DNA from: an uncultured Blautia sp.
GTDB taxonomy: Bacteria > Bacillota_A > Clostridia > Lachnospirales > Lachnospiraceae
NCBI GenBank assembly: GCA_905209435.1
Contig: CAJLTE010000099.1
Location: 1-10,815 of the forward strand
Length of the DNA: 10,815 nt
Direction of reading: 5' to 3'
Shown here in pieces: positions 1 through 6,877 of this stretch. The position numbers and the translations under genes were made by a program. How positions within the stretch are numbered: position 1 is the stretch's first letter; the number at the start of each line of letters is the position of its first letter. Below the pieces are notes generated by a model. The model had not been told where the DNA came from. It did no database searches and saw only the letters and a program-made list of their open reading frames with translations.

Positions 1-184
1 ATTATGCATAATATTTCAAAAAATATTAAAGTCCGCTTCATGCAAAGATACTCCTCATAAAAATATCTCTCTGATTCCGGAACACAGAGTATGAATATCT
101 GTGTCAGAACGAAAGAAACAGCAGGTGGCAGATGTAATCATTACAGTATATGAAAAAAAGAAAGCAATTCATACCGATTTATTG

Positions 185-190
185 TATAAT
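185..190 (+). promoter_or_regulatory. Candidate -10 box of the sensor operon
   Basis: A perfect TATAAT lies 43 bases before the ATG at 233, which would place the transcript start near 197 and give a leader of about 36 bases. The -35 region at 17-base spacing (162-167, AAGCAA) is poor, so this is either a weak or an activator-helped promoter, or a chance match in AT-rich DNA. If real, it rules out the GTG at 101 as the start of the first gene because that codon would not be transcribed. Confidence 0.4.
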
Positions 191-222
191 AGATTCTGCA
201 AAATATCGAAGAAAGAATTTAC

Positions 223-227
223 GGAGA
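223..227 (+). promoter_or_regulatory. Ribosome binding site deciding the start at 233
   Basis: GGAGA ends six bases before the ATG at 233, a normal Shine-Dalgarno spacing. No comparable site precedes the GTG at 101. This, with the hydrophobic anchor that begins a few residues after the ATG, fixes the preferred start. Confidence 0.6.
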
Positions 228-232
228 TTGAG

Positions 233-1252
233 ATGAAAAAGAAACGGACAAAACTGCTGGTTTTCTTTGCACTGGCAGGAATTTTAGTGCTTTTTTATAT
301 GATAGGAGAGTCTTATTGTGAGGGACTGTCCGGGGGGAGTAGTCTGAAAGAGAAGAATGAAGTTATGTGTAGATATAAATACGATATGATCGTAGACAGT
401 CCGAATTCTTCTTTCTGGCAAGCGGTTTATGATTGTGCACAGGAATGGGCGCAGAAGAATGATGCAATTCTTGAACTGAGAGGCAGTGGAAGAGAGAGCG
501 ATTACAGTAAGCTTGATTATATGAATATGAGTATTGCTTCAAATTCAGACGGGATCATCCTGCAATACAGTGGGGAGCAGGGACTGGAAGCGAAGATAAA
601 TGAGGCTGTTCAGAAAGGAATTCCGGTTGTTACTGTAATGGGAGATGCAGTTCACAGCAAGCGTCAGAGTTTCGTGGGTGTCAGTGATTATCAGCTTGGA
701 AGTGTCTATGGCGAAAAGGTAGCGGAATATGTGACTGAGGATACGGAAAGTATTCTTATTCTGTTGAAGAAAAATATTGATGATATGAACCAGAGCCAGA
801 TATATACACAGATTAGCAACGCAGTCCAGGCAAAGGCGGGTCCTTCGCAAAATATCCAGATAACAGGAAAAAATCTTCGCTTAACAGGGACTTTTGAGAC
901 AGAAGAAGCGGTAACAGATATTTTTCAGCAGAGAGATAAAGTACCGGATATTCTTGTGTGCATGGATGAAGAGACTACAGAATGCGCACGTCAGGCAGTA
1001 CTGGACTTTAATCTTGCAGGAAAGGTTACGATCATAGGATATTACAGCTCTGAAGATATTCTTACAGCAGTGGAAAAGGGAGTGATCTCTGTTACCTGTG
1101 ATGTGGATACAGAGCAGCTTGGCAGATACAGTATAGAGGCTCTGACAGCATATCAGAAAGATGGAAGGACCAATTCTTATTATAATGTGGATATTAATTT
1201 TCTGGACAAGGATGTAGTACGGGAAATGAGAAGGAAGGGGGTGTCCGGATGA
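233..1252 (+). CDS. Membrane-anchored sugar-binding sensor protein, XylFII-type
   Basis: This 339-residue protein is predicted to sit outside the cell, tethered to the membrane, and to present a sugar to the adjoining sensor kinase. It starts with a lysine-rich tail (MKKKRTK) and one hydrophobic segment at about residues 7-24. There is no lipobox cysteine and no clear signal peptidase site, so the segment probably stays as an anchor. Residues 47-335 have the periplasmic binding protein fold of the ribose/LacI type: a first beta strand (YDMIVDSPNSSFW), SDGIILQYS near 105-113, KGIPVVTVMGD near 128-138, FVGVSDYQLGSVYGE near 147-161, PDILVCMDEETTECA near 238-252 and VTIIGYYSSEDIL near 265-277. 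It overlaps the kinase gene by four bases (ATGA), implying coupled translation. By order and architecture it matches XylFII of the clostridial XylFII-LytS-YesN system. The ligand itself cannot be read from the sequence; xylose or a related sugar is inferred from the neighbours. Confidence 0.8.
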   Translation: MKKKRTKLLVFFALAGILVLFYMIGESYCEGLSGGSSLKEKNEVMCRYKYDMIVDSPNSSFWQAVYDCAQEWAQKNDAILELRGSGRESDYSKLDYMNMSIASNSDGIILQYSGEQGLEAKINEAVQKGIPVVTVMGDAVHSKRQSFVGVSDYQLGSVYGEKVAEYVTEDTESILILLKKNIDDMNQSQIYTQISNAVQAKAGPSQNIQITGKNLRLTGTFETEEAVTDIFQQRDKVPDILVCMDEETTECARQAVLDFNLAGKVTIIGYYSSEDILTAVEKGVISVTCDVDTEQLGRYSIEALTAYQKDGRTNSYYNVDINFLDKDVVREMRRKGVSG

Positions 1253-2730
1253 AGCAGCTGCGCTGGAAAGATTTTTCACTGGTCAGTAAAATCGTTATAG
1301 AGGTGGGTATGATCGCAGTCCTTCTTTTTGCCATGAATATGCTTTTTTATGTGCGGATCAATAATTCCATGCAAAAGATGGATAATGTTTATGCCAGTAA
1401 TGCAGAGCTTACCGAACTTTCACAGGTATTTGAGAAAGTACAGGATAATATGTATAAGTATCTTAAGGTTAAGAGTTCTCAGACACTTCTTGATTATTAT
1501 CAGAATGAGGCAAAATACAGAAATGAACTTGAGAAACTTAATGAAGATAATATTAATGATCCCGTAAAGCTTCTGGAACGGAATATCCGGAAAATGTCGG
1601 AAACATATCTGGACTGTACTGCGGAAACGGTAGCTGCCAAACGAGGAAGGAACGTTGAGCAGTATAAGCGTAAATATGATGATGCAACAAAGCTTTACAG
1701 ATATATCCAGTCATCTATTGACGAACTGAATAACCTGATGTTTCAGGAGAACTCCAGTACTTATGCAGTACTTCGTGCAGTGATGAGATATCTGGAGATA
1801 AGCAATTCAGTTATTATGATCATAATTGTAGCCGGTGGAATGCTTCTGCTCATCCAGGCCACCAGAAATATGTTTGTTCCCCTTTCCAATATGGCAGAGA
1901 CAGCACAACTGGTAGGTCAGGGAAATTTCCATGTAAAGATGCACGATACAGATGCACAGGATGAACTGGGAACAGTAACCAGAGCGTTTAATACAATGGT
2001 AGAGAATCTTGATCTGTATATGGCAAGGACGAAAGCAAGTATGGAGAAAGAGCAGCAGATGATGGAGAGGGAGCTTCTTATGGAAAATCATCTGAAAGAA
2101 GCACAGCTGAAATATCTTCAGTCACAGATCAATCCGCACTTTCTGTTTAATTCCCTGAATGCAGGAGCACAGCTTGCAATGATGGAGGATGCAGAGCAGA
2201 CCGGGATTTTTGTAGAGAAAATGGCGGATTTTTTTCGCTATAATGTAAAAAAAGGACAGGAAGACGCCACATTGGGAGAAGAACTGGAGGCTGTTGATAA
2301 CTATATTTATATTCTGAATGTCCGGTTCGCCGGAGATATCCATTTCAGCAAGGAGGTGGATGAATCACTGGAGAATGTGCGTATGCCAAGTATGATCTTG
2401 CAGCCGGTTGTGGAAAATGCAGTCAATCATGGAATACGTGACATTGAATGGGAAGGAAAAATACATCTCACAGTTACAGGAGATGCAGATTATATACGTA
2501 TCAGCGTGAAAGATAATGGAAAGGGAATGACGCAGGAACAGATAGAGGGTGTTCTGTCAGGAAACAGAGAGCGCAGAAATGAAGAAGGTGATTCTACAGG
2601 AATCGGTATGAATAATGTGATCAGTCGTCTGGAACTTTATTATGAGGAATCAGGGCTTATGGAGATTAACAGTGAAGGTGAAGGAAAAGGCACAGAAGCA
2701 GTAATCTATATACCTGTGCATGAAAACTAA
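1249..2730 (+). CDS. Sensor histidine kinase, LytS/YesM family
   Basis: A 493-residue membrane kinase expected to autophosphorylate and pass phosphate to the response regulator encoded next. A first transmembrane segment lies at about residues 14-35, followed by a roughly 150-residue, charged and helical extracytoplasmic region. A second membrane segment spans about 185-205 and a HAMP linker about 206-260. A glutamate-rich helix then leads into the His_kinase domain, with INPHFLFN around the phosphoacceptor His297. The ATPase domain shows the N box (QPVVENAVNHG, Asn390), the G1 box DNGKGM at 422-427 and the G2 glycines in TGIGMNNV at 450-457, so all catalytic elements are intact. The outer region has no recognisable ligand pocket of its own, which fits signal input through the upstream binding protein. 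The start codon overlaps the preceding stop and is backed by a purine-rich site at 1231-1240. Family assignment is firm; the pairing with XylFII is inferred from known systems. Confidence 0.9.
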   Translation: MKQLRWKDFSLVSKIVIEVGMIAVLLFAMNMLFYVRINNSMQKMDNVYASNAELTELSQVFEKVQDNMYKYLKVKSSQTLLDYYQNEAKYRNELEKLNEDNINDPVKLLERNIRKMSETYLDCTAETVAAKRGRNVEQYKRKYDDATKLYRYIQSSIDELNNLMFQENSSTYAVLRAVMRYLEISNSVIMIIIVAGGMLLLIQATRNMFVPLSNMAETAQLVGQGNFHVKMHDTDAQDELGTVTRAFNTMVENLDLYMARTKASMEKEQQMMERELLMENHLKEAQLKYLQSQINPHFLFNSLNAGAQLAMMEDAEQTGIFVEKMADFFRYNVKKGQEDATLGEELEAVDNYIYILNVRFAGDIHFSKEVDESLENVRMPSMILQPVVENAVNHGIRDIEWEGKIHLTVTGDADYIRISVKDNGKGMTQEQIEGVLSGNRERRNEEGDSTGIGMNNVISRLELYYEESGLMEINSEGEGKGTEAVIYIPVHEN

Positions 2731-2756
2731 GAGAAGTATTATGGGAGTGAGAGAAG

Positions 2757-4352
2757 ATGTATAGAATTTTGCTGGCAGATGATGAAGGTATCATGCTGGA
2801 ATCATTAAAGAAAATTATTGAAACTGAATATGGAAATGAATGTGAAATCCACTGTGCAAAGTCAGGCAGAGTTGTGGTGGAGATGGCACAGGCATATCCG
2901 CCGGATATCTGTTTTATGGATATCCAGATGCCGGGAATAAGCGGAATCCAGGCAATCAGGGAAATTCAGAAATTTAACAGCTCAGCAGTTTTTGTGATCA
3001 TAACTGCATATGATAAGTTTAATTATGCAAAAGAAGCAGTGAACCTGGGAGTTCAGGAGTTTCTCACAAAGCCTGTAAATAAGAAAGTAATTCTGGAAAC
3101 CTGCGCGAAGATGATGACAAAGGTAGATCAGATACGGCAGAAGAGAAGCGATGATCTCCTGATCAGAGAGAAACTGGAGACAGTGGTACCTATGATTGAG
3201 AGTGGATATATCAATAATATTCTTCTGCAGGATGATTTTGTTACTTATCAGGATAATTATACACAGCTTCTTGATATCCGTCAGAAATACGGTTATATGA
3301 TGGTCATAGAATTTGGAGATTCTATGGAAAATGGGGTGCTCAGTAATGCAGTAGGTGCAAGTGTAAAGGCAAACAAATTTTATTCTACTTTTCGTGAAAT
3401 CGCACAGGGATTCTTTGAATGCCTTGTAGGTCCTATTATGGGAAACAGGATCGTACTGCTTGTTCCTTATGAAAATGCGAAAGAAGATTACGAAGACAGA
3501 GTTGCAATTGTCACAAGAGCCAGAAATATGGTACATAAATTTGAAAACCGGATCGACAGTATGTTCCGCTGTGGAATCGGAAGAGTCAAAGAACTTGGAA
3601 GCGTGAAGGAATCTTTTAAGGAAGCGGTGGTCGCACTGAGAGAGAGCATCAGTCATGTAGTGCATATCGAGGATGTACCGGCGGCACAGAAATATGACGG
3701 GGAATATCCAAGAGACCTGGAAATCAGATATCAGAAGAGGATCCTTGAGAAGGATGCTGCGGGAGCGATGAACTGCGCAGAGGGATTTTTTGAATGGATG
3801 CACAGTCAGCAGGCCGTCACAAGAGAAGACATTGAGATTAAAATCCTGGAGATGGTGATGAATGCGGAACGCAGAGCATTCTTTGCAGGAACTTTGAAAT
3901 ATAATGTTAACAGCAGGAGAAGCTATATCCGGGAGCTTCAGTCCTGTACGGATATAGAAAATCTGAAGAAGTGGTTTCTGGATAAGACGAGAGAAATCTG
4001 TACGAAACTGGAGAATTCCAAGGAAAAAGAAGCTGGCAGTATTATTGACAGAGCAAAGGAATATATCAATGAAAATTTCCGAAGGGATATTTCTCTGGAT
4101 GATGTTTCAAGAGAGGTAGATATCAGTCCGTATTATTTCAGTAAACTTTTTAAACAGGAAACAGGTAAGAACTTTATTGAATATCTTACAGAAATACGTC
4201 TGAAAAATGCCAGAGAACTTCTGCAGGATTCCAGACTTTCCATTAAGGAAATATGTGCACAGTCAGGATACAGTGATCCCAATTACTTCAGCAGGATTTT
4301 CAAGAAGTATGAAGGAGTTACGCCTAGTGAGTTCAGAGAGAGGTTAGGCTGA
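2757..4352 (+). CDS. Response regulator with AraC-type DNA-binding domain, YesN family
   Basis: A 531-residue cytoplasmic transcription regulator, the evident partner of the kinase 26 bases upstream. The receiver domain covers residues 1-120: acidic pair Asp8/Asp9, phosphoacceptor Asp55 in FMDIQMPG, Thr83 in IITAYD and Lys105 in the LTKP motif are all present. A long middle region (about 130-420), usual for YesN proteins, has no motif I can name. The C-terminal 105 residues form a double helix-turn-helix of the AraC/XylS type, with ISLDDVSREVDISPYYFSKL and the signature SIKEICAQSGYSDPNYFSRIFKKYEGVTPSEFR. Such regulators usually activate transcription by binding direct repeats beside the -35 region. 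The obvious target is the transporter promoter upstream of 5667, where a pair of direct repeats is present. The ATG is preceded by GGGAG at 2743-2747. The stop overlaps the next start by one base. Confidence 0.92.
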   Translation: MYRILLADDEGIMLESLKKIIETEYGNECEIHCAKSGRVVVEMAQAYPPDICFMDIQMPGISGIQAIREIQKFNSSAVFVIITAYDKFNYAKEAVNLGVQEFLTKPVNKKVILETCAKMMTKVDQIRQKRSDDLLIREKLETVVPMIESGYINNILLQDDFVTYQDNYTQLLDIRQKYGYMMVIEFGDSMENGVLSNAVGASVKANKFYSTFREIAQGFFECLVGPIMGNRIVLLVPYENAKEDYEDRVAIVTRARNMVHKFENRIDSMFRCGIGRVKELGSVKESFKEAVVALRESISHVVHIEDVPAAQKYDGEYPRDLEIRYQKRILEKDAAGAMNCAEGFFEWMHSQQAVTREDIEIKILEMVMNAERRAFFAGTLKYNVNSRRSYIRELQSCTDIENLKKWFLDKTREICTKLENSKEKEAGSIIDRAKEYINENFRRDISLDDVSREVDISPYYFSKLFKQETGKNFIEYLTEIRLKNARELLQDSRLSIKEICAQSGYSDPNYFSRIFKKYEGVTPSEFRERLG

Positions 4353-5449
4353 TGAAATTATATAAGACAAAAAAGAATTGCGGAAAGCTGCTGCTTGGAA
4401 TACTGGCATTTTGTACAGGGATGATACTGCTGACAGGATGTGGTTCCTCTTCAGAACAAAAACAGAATAAGAATGAAGAAACAGCAGAAGAGAATAAGGA
4501 AGAGGATAAGGTTCAGATCGGACTTACAGTGGATTCTTTTGTTATAGAAAGATGGATCCGCGACAGAGATGTATTTGTGGCGACTGCCAGAGAACTGGGA
4601 GCAGAGGTAAATGTGCAGGATGCAGGTGCAGATGTCAAAGAGCAGATCAGTCAGATTGAATACTTTATAAATAAGCAGGTGGATGTGATCGTTGTGATCG
4701 CAAGAGACTGTGGAGCACTTTCAGATGCCATACAGAAGGCACAGAGTGCGGGAATTCCGGTTATTTCCTATGACAGAATGGTCAATAATGCCAATACAGA
4801 TTTGTACATTTCCTTTGATAACCGTAAGGTGGGTGAGATCATGGCACAGGCACTTGTCAATGCACTTCCTCAGGGAGGAGATGTCTTTATGATACAGGGA
4901 TCCTCTTCAGATAATAATGTCCAGATGGTGAAACAGGGGTTTGATGATATGCTTGCAGACACAGATCTGCATGTGGTTTATGAAGCTAACTGTGATGGCT
5001 GGACAGCAGAACTGGCTGCCGGATATGTGGAGGAAGCCCTGGAAAAATATCCTCATGTTAAGGGAATTATGTGCGGAAATGATGACATTGCCAGTCAGGT
5101 CGTACAGGTACTGGCAGAGAATCAGCTTGCCGGAAATGTGGTTGTCGTAGGTCAGGATGGAGATCTTGCAGCCTGTCAGAGAATAGTAGAAGGAACACAG
5201 TATATGACTGCTTTTAAACCAATTGAAGATCTGGCAAGAAAAGCAGCGAAATATGCAGTGGAAATGGGTAGTGGAAAGGGAGTTGCAGAACTGGAAGATG
5301 TGACAGAAACAGTAAATGACGGAACTTATGAGATTCCTTCCTGCATCCTTGAACCAACTGCAGTGACAAAAGAGAATATAGATAAGGTGATCATTGAAGG
5401 AGGTTTCCACCGCAGAGATGAAGTTTATCTGAATGCGGATTACAGTTAA
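4352..5449 (+). CDS. xylF: XylF-like D-xylose-binding lipoprotein
   Basis: A 365-residue lipid-anchored sugar-binding protein. The signal peptide ends in the lipobox LLTGC with the lipidated Cys30, followed by a Ser/Glu/Lys-rich flexible linker to about residue 53 and then the binding domain. It follows E. coli XylF, as I remember that protein, nearly motif by motif: ERWIRDRDVF (66-75), QISQIEYFINKQVDV (98-112), YDRMVNNANTDLYISFDN (140-157), DNNV (187-190), GQDGDLAACQRIVEGTQ (267-283), TAFKPIEDLA (286-295) and IIEGGFHRRDEVY near the C-terminus. D-xylose is therefore the most likely ligand. Unusually, it is translationally linked (TGATG overlap) to the response regulator gene and separated by a terminator from the transporter operon, which has its own binding protein. 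It could feed the MmsA/MmsB transporter, serve a transporter elsewhere, or modulate sensing. The symbol rests on similarity, not on a demonstrated ligand. Confidence 0.82.
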   Translation: MKLYKTKKNCGKLLLGILAFCTGMILLTGCGSSSEQKQNKNEETAEENKEEDKVQIGLTVDSFVIERWIRDRDVFVATARELGAEVNVQDAGADVKEQISQIEYFINKQVDVIVVIARDCGALSDAIQKAQSAGIPVISYDRMVNNANTDLYISFDNRKVGEIMAQALVNALPQGGDVFMIQGSSSDNNVQMVKQGFDDMLADTDLHVVYEANCDGWTAELAAGYVEEALEKYPHVKGIMCGNDDIASQVVQVLAENQLAGNVVVVGQDGDLAACQRIVEGTQYMTAFKPIEDLARKAAKYAVEMGSGKGVAELEDVTETVNDGTYEIPSCILEPTAVTKENIDKVIIEGGFHRRDEVYLNADYS

Positions 5450-5523
5450 ATAAAATATTCAGAGATTATCCGGCTGCTTTTGCAGAGGTAAGAGTAAATC
5501 AGTATATAGCATTATCTTGCAAC

Positions 5524-5561
5524 AAAAATGTCCTGTCCTGTGCAGGGCATTTTTTGTTTTT
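5524..5561 (+). terminator. Intrinsic terminator of the sensor/xylF operon
   Basis: A 12-bp stem pairs 5524-5535 with 5543-5554, with a single G-U wobble (5531/5547) and a 7-base loop. Its 3' side runs into a T-rich tract (TTTTTGTTTTT) to 5561. It lies 75 bases after the stop of the XylF-like gene and about 106 bases before the next ATG, so it should separate the regulatory operon from the transporter operon. Some read-through is possible because the T run is broken by one G. Confidence 0.82.
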
Positions 5562-5567
5562 CTTAAA

Positions 5568-5602
5568 ATGTCTTGTTTCTTGCCAACCATGTCCAGATTG
5601 CC
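5568..5602 (+). promoter_or_regulatory. Candidate activator operator (direct repeats)
   Basis: ATGTC followed by TTGCC occurs twice: ATGTC at 5568-5572 with TTGCC at 5580-5584, and ATGTC at 5589-5593 with TTGCC at 5598-5602. The two ATGTC elements are 21 bases apart, two helical turns, and the second unit ends just upstream of the extended -10 box. This is the geometry expected for an AraC-type activator occupying the -35 region. Assignment to the response regulator encoded at 2757-4352 is inference; the repeats are short and imperfect in internal spacing. Confidence 0.4.
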
Positions 5603-5605
5603 CTG

Positions 5606-5614
5606 TGCTATAGT
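5606..5614 (+). promoter_or_regulatory. Extended -10 promoter of the chvE-mmsA-mmsB operon
   Basis: TGCTATAGT is a TGn-extended -10 element (five of six matches to TATAAT) located between the terminator and the chvE-like gene. It predicts a transcript start near 5621 and a leader of about 46 bases. The hexamer 17 bases upstream (5586-5591, ACCATG) is not a usable -35, which suits an activator-dependent promoter. Confidence 0.5.
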
Positions 5615-5624
5615 AACGTTATCA
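5611..5624 (-). promoter_or_regulatory. Candidate catabolite-responsive (cre) site
   Basis: On the minus strand the sequence reads TGATAACGTTACTA. It differs from the Bacillus cre consensus TGWAARCGYTWNCW at only two positions (4 and 13) and keeps the central CG and flanking AA/TT. It overlaps the -10 box and the predicted transcript start, where CcpA binding would block transcription. That glucose repression acts here is inference. Confidence 0.42.
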
Positions 5625-5666
5625 AGAAAACGTGAGAAACGTAAAAAGAAATGGAGGATTTTTACA

Positions 5667-6734
5667 ATGAGAAAGAAAGTCGTATCTGCAATTCTTTGTG
5701 CATCAATGGTAGCTGGAATGGTAGTTATCCCGGGAGTAGCTGTTAAAGCGGATGACAAGAAACTGATCGGTGTTACAATGCCTACAAAAGATCTTCAGAG
5801 ATGGAATCAGGATGGCGAGAACATGAAGAAAGAGCTGGAAGCAGCCGGCTATGAAGTAGACCTTCAGTATGCATCCAACGATGTAAGCACACAGGTTTCA
5901 CAGCTTGAGAATCAGGTTGCAAACGGATGTGATCTTCTGGTTGTGGCATCTATCGACGGAAGCAGTCTTGGTGAGCCGCTGAAACAGGCTAAAGAAGCAG
6001 GAATCCCGGTTATTTCCTATGACCGTCTGCTTATGAACTCAGATGCAGTTACTTATTATGCAACATTTGATAATTACAAGGTAGGTCAGAAACAGGGCGA
6101 ATATTTAGTAGATGCACTTGATCTCGACAATCAGGACGGACCGTTTAATATTGAGCTGTTCACAGGTGATCCTGGTGACAATAACTGTAACTTCTTCTTC
6201 GGCGGAGCAATGGATGTACTTCAGAAATATATTGACGAAGGTAAGCTGGTAGTTAAATCCGGACAGACAGAATTTGAGCAGGTTGCAACTGCTAACTGGG
6301 ACAGTGCAAAGGCTCAGGACAGAATGGATACAATTATCGCAGGTAACTACTCAGATGGCTCCAACCTTGACGCAGTTCTCTGCTCCAATGACTCTACAGC
6401 ACTTGGCGTAGAAAATGCTCTTGCAGCTTCCTACACAGGAGAATATCCGATCATCACAGGTCAGGACTGTGATACACCAAATGTTAAGAACCTTGTAGCA
6501 GGAAAACAGGCTATGTCCGTATTCAAGGATACACGTGCTCTTGCAACAGCAGTTGTTGGAATGGTTGATTCCATCATGAAAGGTGAAGAACCGGAAATTA
6601 ATGATACAGAATCCTATGATAATGGCACAGGTGTTATCCCGACATACCTTTGCGATCCGGTTGTTGTCACGGTTGACAATTACAAAGAAATGCTGATCGA
6701 TTCCGGATACTATACAGAAGATCAGATTAAGTAA
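5667..6734 (+). CDS. chvE: ChvE-type multiple-monosaccharide-binding protein
   Basis: A 355-residue secreted sugar-binding protein, the substrate-binding subunit of the ABC importer encoded downstream. The ATG at 5667 is chosen because GGAGG (5653-5657) precedes it at normal spacing and a clean signal peptide follows; the frame stays open upstream to 5517 but that stretch contains the terminator and promoter. The signal has a basic start, a hydrophobic core and a likely type I cleavage after Ala28 (AVKA/DDKK), with no lipobox. The mature part follows ChvE of Agrobacterium closely: GVTMPTKDLQRWNQDG (35-50), DLQYASNDV (65-73), QVSQLENQV (76-84), YDRLLMNSDAVTYYATFDN (118-136), GPFNIELFTGDPGDNN (158-173), KLVVKSGQ (193-200), NDSTALG (241-247), ITGQDCD (263-269), FKDTRALA (286-293) and SGYYTEDQIK at the end. 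ChvE proteins bind glucose, galactose, arabinose, xylose and related sugars, so the specificity here may be broad. Confidence 0.88.
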   Translation: MRKKVVSAILCASMVAGMVVIPGVAVKADDKKLIGVTMPTKDLQRWNQDGENMKKELEAAGYEVDLQYASNDVSTQVSQLENQVANGCDLLVVASIDGSSLGEPLKQAKEAGIPVISYDRLLMNSDAVTYYATFDNYKVGQKQGEYLVDALDLDNQDGPFNIELFTGDPGDNNCNFFFGGAMDVLQKYIDEGKLVVKSGQTEFEQVATANWDSAKAQDRMDTIIAGNYSDGSNLDAVLCSNDSTALGVENALAASYTGEYPIITGQDCDTPNVKNLVAGKQAMSVFKDTRALATAVVGMVDSIMKGEEPEINDTESYDNGTGVIPTYLCDPVVVTVDNYKEMLIDSGYYTEDQIK

Positions 6735-6748
6735 TAAAAATTGATCAT

Positions 6749-6773
6749 ACAGGCGGGAATACCCCCCGCCTGT
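6749..6773 (+). repeat. GC-rich hairpin after chvE
   Basis: A 9-bp perfect stem (ACAGGCGGG at 6749-6757 with CCCGCCTGT at 6765-6773) closes a 7-base loop. The following bases are GTTAATC, not a T tract, so it is a poor intrinsic terminator. It lies 14 bases after the binding-protein stop. A stable 3' hairpin here could protect the upstream mRNA segment from 3' exonucleases or cause partial termination, raising binding protein over ATPase and permease. Confidence 0.7.
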
Positions 6774-6778
6774 GTTAA

Positions 6779-6833
6779 TCTATAGCAATCCCAGAAAATA
6801 ATGTAATTCAGTATTTCCTGGGATTGCTATAGG
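6779..6833 (+). repeat. Long 55-base hairpin between chvE and mmsA
   Basis: TATAGCAATCCCAG at 6781-6794 pairs perfectly with CTGGGATTGCTATA at 6818-6831. C6780/G6832 adds a pair outside and T6779/G6833 a wobble. After one A/C mismatch the stem continues for 5 more A/T pairs (6796-6800 with 6812-6816), leaving an 11-base loop. There is no T tract. Together with the hairpin just upstream it forms a tandem structured block. It could be an mRNA-stabilising element or a short repeat of the genome; the sequence alone cannot decide. Confidence 0.7.
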
Positions 6834-6860
6834 GCTGCCCGTCGCAGGCATGATTTATAA

Positions 6861-6868
6861 AAGGGAGG
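6861..6868 (+). promoter_or_regulatory. Strong ribosome binding site for a TTG start
   Basis: AAGGGAGG lies nine bases before the TTG at 6878. The strong site supports TTG as the true start over the in-frame ATG at 6899, which is seven codons later and has no site at suitable spacing. It also compensates for the weak initiation codon. Confidence 0.7.
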
Positions 6869-6877
6869 GAAACAAAA

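Larger units (their letters stand above)
1..232. other. Upstream intergenic segment with no gene seen
   Basis: AT-rich leader to the first operon. An open frame could be extended upstream of 233 to a GTG at 101, but those 44 codons have no good ribosome binding site, give a lysine-rich stretch with no recognisable fold, and would put cytoplasmic sequence before an N-terminal membrane anchor. I read this stretch as untranslated. It contains a candidate -10 box at 185-190 and AT-rich dyads near 11-28 and 46-67 that are too weak to call. No tail of an upstream gene is visible. Confidence 0.6.
6735..6877. other. Intercistronic spacer with two hairpins
   Basis: 143 bases between the binding-protein and ATPase genes, unusually long inside a transporter operon whose next junction is 5 bases. 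It holds two stable inverted repeats without T tracts (described separately), a GC-rich piece at 6832-6850 with a minor TGCC/GGCA dyad, and the ATPase ribosome binding site. No reading frame of note and no convincing promoter were seen. Confidence 0.7.

Noticed and set aside
46..67. Imperfect dyad AGATA...TATCT upstream of the first operon
   Set aside because: Short arms in AT-rich DNA with no link to a promoter; easily chance.
101..232. N-terminal extension of the first gene from the GTG at 101
   Set aside because: No ribosome binding site precedes it, it overlaps a TATAAT box, and it would put 44 extra charged residues before the membrane anchor. The ATG at 233 has a good site.
298..306. 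Second-domain Walker A of the ATPase with Arg304 in place of Lys (positions counted in the protein encoded at 6878-8416)
   Set aside because: This replacement is normal for the RbsA/XylG/GguA class of fused ATPases, so it does not indicate a broken gene.
2982..3803. 273-codon open frame on the minus strand within the response regulator gene
   Set aside because: It is rich in Cys, His and Ile with no recognisable domain and lies opposite a well-supported gene. It is a shadow of codon bias on the other strand.
5517..5666. N-terminal extension of the ChvE-like protein from the ATG at 5517
   Set aside because: The extra frame runs through the terminator, the candidate operator and the extended -10. 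The ATG at 5667 has GGAGG and starts a normal signal peptide.
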